Of a DNA stretch of 64,000 nucleotides, positions 59,891 to 64,000 are shown piece by piece. The number at the start of each line of letters is the position of its first letter. The first letter of the stretch is position 1. Location: assembly GCF_014982725.1 (NCBI RefSeq), contig NZ_JADCJZ010000002.1, forward strand, positions 186,001 to 250,000. The letters run 5' to 3'. Under the pieces are notes generated by a model. That model ran no database searches. It was not told the DNA's origin and was given only the letters and a program-made list of their open reading frames with translations. Source of the DNA: Thermophilibacter gallinarum. Lineage in GTDB: Bacteria; Actinomycetota; Coriobacteriia; Coriobacteriales; Atopobiaceae. Made by a program: the position numbers and the translations under genes.

Positions 59891-61234
59891 CTAGTACGTG
59901 CGCTCGTTCAGGGTGCCCCAGAGCAGCTTGCTCTGCTCGAGGGTCCAGGCGTTGATGCGCTCCTCGTCAAAGGCCACGAACTCGCGGTCCTTGTAGAGCA
60001 CCTTGCCGTTGACGATCGTGGTGCGGCAGTTCTTGCCCATCATGCCGAAGAGCATGTGGCCGTCGATGTTCTCGTCTGAGAACGGCGTGAAGACCGGGTA
60101 GTCCATCACGATGACGTCGGCCGCGGCACCGGGCGCCAGCACGCCGACCTCGCGCCCGAAGTAGGCGCTCGCCATGGCGGGGTTGTTCTGGAAGAGCATC
60201 GTCATGGCCTCGACCCAGCCCACGTTGGGCATGGCCGCGTTGTGGCGCTGGATGATGAGGAAGACCTTGAGGCTCTCGAGCATGTCGTGCGTGTAGGCGT
60301 CCGTGCCCATGTGCACCGGAATGCCGCGGCGGAAGAACTCCAGCACCGGCGCGCAGCCCACGGCGTTGCCCATGTTGGACTCGGGGTTGTTGACGATGTG
60401 GGTGCCGGTCTCCTTGATGATGTCCATCTCGGCAGGCGTGACGTGGATGCAGTGGCCGAGCATGGTGCGCGGGCCCAGGAGGTCGTGCTGCAGCAGGCGC
60501 TCGATCGGCGAGATGCCGCCGCGGTTGAGGCGGCTGTCCCAGACGTCGTTCATGCCCTCACAGACGTGGATGTGGAAGCCGGTGAGGCCGTCGTTGGCCT
60601 CGGCCATCTTGTCCATCGTCTCGTCGGAGAGCGTGAAGGTGGCGTGCCCGCCGAACATCGCGGCGATCATGCCGGAGTCCTGCTTGGCCGCCCACTGCGC
60701 GAACTCGGCGTTCTCGGCGATGGACTGGTCGCGCTTCTCGTCGCCGCGGCGGTCGGAGGTCTCGTAGCACAGGCACGCGCGGATGCCCGTCTCCTCGCAG
60801 ACGTCCTTGATGGCGAAGAGGGAGCCGGGGATCTCGCAGAAGCTTGCGTGGTGGTCGAAGATCGTGGTCACGCCGTCGCGCAGGCTGTCGAGCACGGTGG
60901 CATAGGCGCTCGCGCGGGTGCCGTCGAGCGTGAGGTTGTCGTCGATCTTCCACCACTGCTGCTCGAGGTTCTCGAGGAAGTTGGTGGGGTTGCAGCCCTT
61001 GATGGCAAGGCCGCGGGCCAGGCCGGAGTAGATGTGGGTGTGGCAGTTCACCAGGCCCGGCATGATGACGCCGCCGTGGGCGTCCACGACCTCGGCCTCG
61101 GGGTACTTCTCGGCCAGGGCGGTGGCGTTACCGACCTCGGCGATCTTCTCGCCATCGATGGCAACGGCGCCGTTCTCGAGGTAGGCGTTGTCAGCGTCGC
61201 GCGTGATGACGCGACCATTGGTGACGAGCAGCAT
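59891..61234 (-). CDS. ssnA: Putative aminohydrolase SsnA
   Basis: A 447-residue amidohydrolase of the SsnA family. The metal motif is NCHTHIYSGLARGLA, with further His residues in FHIHVCEG and MLGHCIHV, and Asp in HMGTDAYTHDML. It would deaminate or hydrolyse a purine-derived ring compound; the precise substrate is not proven. It lies 88 bases behind the permease gene and 146 bases ahead of ygfK. GATAGGAGA precedes the ATG at 61234. Confidence 0.94.
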   Translation of the reverse strand: MLLVTNGRVITRDADNAYLENGAVAIDGEKIAEVGNATALAEKYPEAEVVDAHGGVIMPGLVNCHTHIYSGLARGLAIKGCNPTNFLENLEQQWWKIDDNLTLDGTRASAYATVLDSLRDGVTTIFDHHASFCEIPGSLFAIKDVCEETGIRACLCYETSDRRGDEKRDQSIAENAEFAQWAAKQDSGMIAAMFGGHATFTLSDETMDKMAEANDGLTGFHIHVCEGMNDVWDSRLNRGGISPIERLLQHDLLGPRTMLGHCIHVTPAEMDIIKETGTHIVNNPESNMGNAVGCAPVLEFFRRGIPVHMGTDAYTHDMLESLKVFLIIQRHNAAMPNVGWVEAMTMLFQNNPAMASAYFGREVGVLAPGAAADVIVMDYPVFTPFSDENIDGHMLFGMMGKNCRTTIVNGKVLYKDREFVAFDEERINAWTLEQSKLLWGTLNERTY

Positions 61235-61298
61235 TTCGTCTCCTATCTATCTGGCGAGAAGATCGGTCTTCTCGCCCCTCTTTCCTGCGGAATGATTC

Positions 61299-61319
61299 AA
61301 AAGGGGTCTGTCCCCTTTT
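61299..61319. repeat. AAAAGGGG-N5-CCCCTTTT palindrome
   Basis: A perfect copy with loop TCTGT, ending four bases before the permease stop codon, in the gap between the permease and ssnA. An inverted pair of GAGAAG/CTTCTC strings lies just before it (61253-61276). Confidence 0.8.
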
Positions 61320-61322
61320 GAA

Positions 61323-62657
61323 TCACTTTTCGGGCTTGGGGAGGATCAGGTTGAGGATGATCGCCATAATGGCGGCCGGGGTGATGGCGTTGGAGCCGAT
61401 GACGGTGGTCACCCAGCTCGGCATGCCCTCGCCCGCGAGGCAGCCCGACGCCATCCAGATGCCCAGGCCAAAGACCACCGAGGTGCCCACGATCGTGGTG
61501 ACGCGCGGGGTGAGGCCGTCCTTGGTGAACATGCGGACGCCGTTCATGGTGATGGTGCCGAAGACGCCCACCGTGGCGCCGCCGATGACCGGCTGCGGGA
61601 TGGCCGTGAGCAGCGCGGAGAGCTGCGGCAGCAGGCCCGCCGCGGCGAAGACCGCCGCCACGGTCACGAAGACCCACTTGTTGACGACCTTGTTGGAGCA
61701 GATGATGCCCACGTTCTGGCCAAGCGCGGAGGTGGGCAGGCCGCCGATGAAGGCGGAGACGAGCGAGGTGGCGCCCTGGGAGACGATGGCGCCGGAGAGC
61801 TCGCGCTCGTCGGGCATGCGGTCCATGGCGCCGAGGCAGGCCGCGGAGACGTCGCCGATGACCTGGATGGCGACCATCGGGTAGACCACGGCGAGCGTAA
61901 TGCAGACCTCGGGGTGGAACTCGATGGCGTAGGGCATGATCTTGGGGAACGCGAAGACGCCGGCGGAGCCCACGGCGGAGAAGTCGAGCATGCCGAAGGG
62001 CGCGGACACGATGATGCCGGCGATCATGCCGAAGAAGACGCTGCCGAGCTTGAGGGTGCCCTTGGCGAAGTTGTTGAGGCCAAAGACCACGGCGAACGTG
62101 ACGAGCGCCACGCACCAGGCCTGCGGGGTGCCCCAGAGCGCGGTGCCCTCGCCGCCGGCCATGTACTTGATGGCCGTCGGGTAGAGCGAGACGCCGATCG
62201 TGAAGATCACCGTGCCGGTGACGACCGGCGGGAAGAACGCCTTGAGCTTGCCGTAGAAGATGCCGAAGAGGATCGCCGCGATGCCGCCCACGATCTCGCC
62301 GCCGAGAAGGGCGCCGAAGGAGAACGTGGCGCCCATGGCCTGCAGCGCGGGCAGGAACGCGAACGACACGCCCATGACGATGGGCAGGTTGCCGCCGATG
62401 CGGCGGAACGGCGCAAAGGCCTGCAGCGCCGTGTCGATGGCGGAGAGGATCAGCGCGACCTGGATGATGTCGGTCTTCTGCTGAGCGGTGAAGTCAAAGG
62501 TGGCCGCGATGAGGATCGCCGGCGTGATGATGCCGGCGAAGGACGCCAGCACGTGCTGGAGCGCGCAGGGCAGCATCTCGCCGATGGGCGGCATCCCCTC
62601 GCGCTGGAACAGGATCGCGGAGGACCCCTTCTCCTCCGCCGCTTGCGTGTTAGCCAT
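61323..62657 (-). CDS. Purine permease, nucleobase:cation symporter-2 family
   Basis: A 444-residue membrane protein of the xanthine/uracil permease (NCS2) family. It has the family pattern GMPPIGEMLPCALQHVLASF at the start, QVIGDVSAACLGAMDRMPD in the middle and GQNVGIICSNKVVNKWVFVTVA later, with about twelve to fourteen helices. As first gene of the permease-ssnA-ygfK-ferredoxin-xdh operon it would import xanthine or urate. The start ATG 62657 has GGAGAGGAC upstream. A putative operator lies at 62714-62746. Confidence 0.94.
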   Translation of the reverse strand: MANTQAAEEKGSSAILFQREGMPPIGEMLPCALQHVLASFAGIITPAILIAATFDFTAQQKTDIIQVALILSAIDTALQAFAPFRRIGGNLPIVMGVSFAFLPALQAMGATFSFGALLGGEIVGGIAAILFGIFYGKLKAFFPPVVTGTVIFTIGVSLYPTAIKYMAGGEGTALWGTPQAWCVALVTFAVVFGLNNFAKGTLKLGSVFFGMIAGIIVSAPFGMLDFSAVGSAGVFAFPKIMPYAIEFHPEVCITLAVVYPMVAIQVIGDVSAACLGAMDRMPDERELSGAIVSQGATSLVSAFIGGLPTSALGQNVGIICSNKVVNKWVFVTVAAVFAAAGLLPQLSALLTAIPQPVIGGATVGVFGTITMNGVRMFTKDGLTPRVTTIVGTSVVFGLGIWMASGCLAGEGMPSWVTTVIGSNAITPAAIMAIILNLILPKPEK

Positions 62658-62713
62658 GCTCGTCCTCTCCACGATGCTCCGACTGTGTTTCGATGGTATT
62701 ACGTGCGCGCACT

Positions 62714-62746
62714 GACAATTTGTCTGGTTCTATGAAATTCTGTTAG
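62714..62746 (-). promoter_or_regulatory. Putative regulatory site upstream of permease
   Basis: Read on the minus strand, CTAACAGAATTT then ACCAGACAAATTG closely match the ygeX upstream region (CTAACAAACTTT then ACCAGACAAAAAGTTGG). The spacing between the two parts differs by a few bases. The permease start lies about 60 bases downstream. This suggests one regulator controls both operons. Confidence 0.55.
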
Positions 62747-62880
62747 ACGGTCGGTTGCGGGGCGCGAACGGTACGGGAAATGCCCCGCTTCCAAAATAAT
62801 TTCGTTGTCCTCAGATGGCTATAACGCCACGTCAGAGGGTTCTTCTCGCCCGGCGCGCCCGCCGGGGCCCGGAAGACGGA

Positions 62881-62897
62881 CCAAACAAAAAGTTTGG
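62881..62897. promoter_or_regulatory. CCAAAC-N5-GTTTGG palindrome before regulator gene
   Basis: A perfect 17-bp palindrome, CCAAAC AAAAA GTTTGG, 56 bases before the YheO-like regulator start. It resembles the CAAACT-AAA-AGTTTG palindrome upstream of ygeX and the CCAGACAAA strings at both purine operons. It could be the regulator's own binding site. Confidence 0.55.
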
Positions 62898-62953
62898 CAG
62901 GTCCACCATTTCGGGTACCATCTCTCTCGTTCACACGAAGCGAGGAGAACGCC

Positions 62954-63616
62954 ATGACCGAGGCCCAGCTCGACTTCTACAAGCGGCTCGCCCACGCGCT
63001 CGCGCTGCAGTTCGGCAGCGGGTGCGAGGTCGTCGTCCACGACCTGGAGGCGGCCGACCCCAGCCACTCCATCGTCGCCATCGAGAACGGCCACGTCACG
63101 GGCCGCAAGCTCGGCGACGGGCCGAGTCACGTGGTGCTCGAGGCGCTGCACGCCGGCGAGGAGCGGCTCGAGGACCGGCTGGCCTACCTCACCAAGACCG
63201 CGGACGGCAAGATCCTCAAGTCCTCGACCGTCTTCATCCGCGACGACCACGGCCGTACGGTGGGCATCTTCGCCGTCAACTACGACATCACGATCCTGCG
63301 CGCCATGGGCGACACCATCGCCGAGGTCGTGGGCACGGGCCCGAGCGCCCCGCGCGAGCCGGAGCCGATCGTGCGCAGCGTGGCCGACCTCCTGGACGAC
63401 CTCATCGAGCAGAGCGTCCAGCTCGTGGGTACGCCGGTGGCGCTCATGACCAAGGAGGAGAAGGTCCGCGCGATCCGCTACCTCAACGACACGGGCGCGT
63501 TCCTCATCACCAAGAGCGGCCCCAAGGTCTGCAAGTACTTCGGCATCTCCAAGTACACCCTCTACAACTACCTCGACGAGGCGCGCGCCGCCGACGAGCA
63601 GGACGAGCGGGAGTAG
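62954..63616 (+). CDS. YheO-like transcriptional regulator (PAS plus HTH)
   Basis: A 220-residue protein with an N-terminal YheO-like PAS-type domain (about 1-120, FYKRLAHALALQFGSGCEVVVHD and TVGIFAVNYDIT) and a C-terminal helix-turn-helix (about 165-215, VCKYFGISKYTLYNYLDEA). Relatives such as DauR control catabolic operons in response to small molecules. It is divergent from the purine permease operon, which makes it the likely regulator of the purine genes; the inducer would be a purine or a product. GAGGAGAA precedes ATG 62954. Confidence 0.85.
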   Translation: MTEAQLDFYKRLAHALALQFGSGCEVVVHDLEAADPSHSIVAIENGHVTGRKLGDGPSHVVLEALHAGEERLEDRLAYLTKTADGKILKSSTVFIRDDHGRTVGIFAVNYDITILRAMGDTIAEVVGTGPSAPREPEPIVRSVADLLDDLIEQSVQLVGTPVALMTKEEKVRAIRYLNDTGAFLITKSGPKVCKYFGISKYTLYNYLDEARAADEQDERE

Positions 63617-63617
63617 C

Positions 63618-64000
63618 GTGGCGGACGGAGTGACAGGCCTGCCGCGACGCGTGGCGCTCGTGGCCGTCGACGCCGCGGACGCCGTGGACTGCCTGCTCTC
63701 GGACTTCGCCGAGGCGCTGCCCGTCTACGCCCGCCTGTCGGGCATGGACGCGCCCGAGCTCGTGCGCGCGGACGGCGCCGACATGCCGGGTGACTGCGAC
63801 ACGGTGCTTCTCGGCACCCTGTTCGACGCGCGCGGCGGCAACGGGCGGCTCGCGGACGCGCTGCGCCCGTGCGCGCCCGGGACCCGCGTCTACGCGCTCG
63901 GCGCCACCGACGCGCGCGACCCCGGATGCGCCGGGCCCGCCCTGGACGCCCTCGCGGGCCTCTGCGAGGAGCTGGGGCTGAGCTGGATGGGCGGGGTTGT
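63618..64000 (+). CDS. Partial unknown protein at window edge
   Basis: An open frame starts at GTG 63618, one base after the regulator stop, with GGGAG before it, and runs to the window end without a stop (127 codons). The visible part has Ala/Asp-rich sequence with LVAVDAADAVDCLL, VLLGTLFDARGG and LAGLCEELGLSWMGG, a pattern reminiscent of flavodoxin/NADPH-dependent reductase folds but not conclusive. It is coupled to the regulator gene. Confidence 0.6.
   Translation, partial: MADGVTGLPRRVALVAVDAADAVDCLLSDFAEALPVYARLSGMDAPELVRADGADMPGDCDTVLLGTLFDARGGNGRLADALRPCAPGTRVYALGATDARDPGCAGPALDALAGLCEELGLSWMGGV

Noticed and set aside
1-64000. CRISPR array
   Set aside because: No series of regularly spaced 24-37-bp direct repeats with unique spacers and no cas genes were found; the 42-bp spaced repeats at 2461-2697 are only two per orientation.
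1-64000. tRNA and rRNA genes
   Set aside because: No cloverleaf with a TTCGA-type T-arm and matching acceptor stem, and no rRNA-like conserved strings, were recognised.

Overview
The window is GC-rich DNA that looks like a gut member of the Coriobacteriia (Olsenella, Collinsella or a related Atopobiaceae genus). This placement is inferred from composition, codon use and gene repertoire; no rRNA or tRNA gene is present to confirm it. The gene content suits an anaerobe: a group B-like [FeFe] hydrogenase, several iron-sulfur proteins, selenium-linked molybdenum hydroxylase maturation genes and no respiratory oxidase.

Layout. (1) 1-19.9 kb is mainly housekeeping: a cell-wall hydrolase, a nucleoid-associated protein, the hydrogenase, a pseudouridine synthase, a MacAB-like export operon, hisS, a lipoprotein, ilvE, a threonine aldolase-like enzyme, a HAD phosphatase, an iron-sulfur aldo/keto reductase, a Pit phosphate transporter with its DUF47 partner, a DUF364 protein and a small NTPase. 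(2) 19.9-28.0 kb is a metal and selenium cofactor block. It holds an ABC importer of the FecCD/BtuC type, a YqeB-XdhC fusion, a cysteine desulfurase-like protein, a DUF3343 carrier-like protein, YedF and YqeC. Two related palindromes resembling ModE boxes sit in front of these operons. (3) 28.2-36.2 kb, all on the minus strand, runs ygeX, ygeY, ygeW, arcC, a ModE-like/MocA fusion, hyuA and ridA. (4) 36.4-53.4 kb is an accessory insert: tandem-SUKH immunity-like protein, bioY, ADP-ribosylglycohydrolase, an AlwI-type restriction-modification pair, an Mrr-like nuclease, several unrecognised proteins and an alanine symporter. (5) 53.6-64 kb, mostly minus strand, holds a xanthine dehydrogenase-type molybdenum hydroxylase, a ferredoxin, ygfK, ssnA and a xanthine/uracil-type permease. 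A YheO-like regulator and the start of a further gene follow on the plus strand.

Blocks 3 and 5 together match the anaerobic purine (urate/xanthine) catabolism gene set known from the E. coli yge/ygf region and from gut bacteria. The permease would import purines, the Mo hydroxylase with ferredoxin and YgfK would handle redox steps, SsnA and HyuA would open rings, and YgeW, YgeY and YgeX would process the products. ArcC would recover ATP from carbamoyl phosphate, and RidA would remove reactive enamine from the YgeX reaction. Block 2 would supply molybdenum and labile selenium to the hydroxylase.

The most interesting signals are four. A DNA-binding ModE-like domain is fused to a molybdenum-cofactor nucleotidyltransferase, with matching palindromes in the same window. 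A second operator family is shared by the purine operons and their likely regulator. Three copies of a ~112-bp terminal-inverted-repeat element and long-stem hairpins with an identical 34-nt loop occur between genes. Finally, the 9-mer GGCGAGAAG is heavily over-represented (about 43 copies) on both strands but scarce in the accessory insert, as expected for an uptake-like or Chi-like motif absent from recently acquired DNA.
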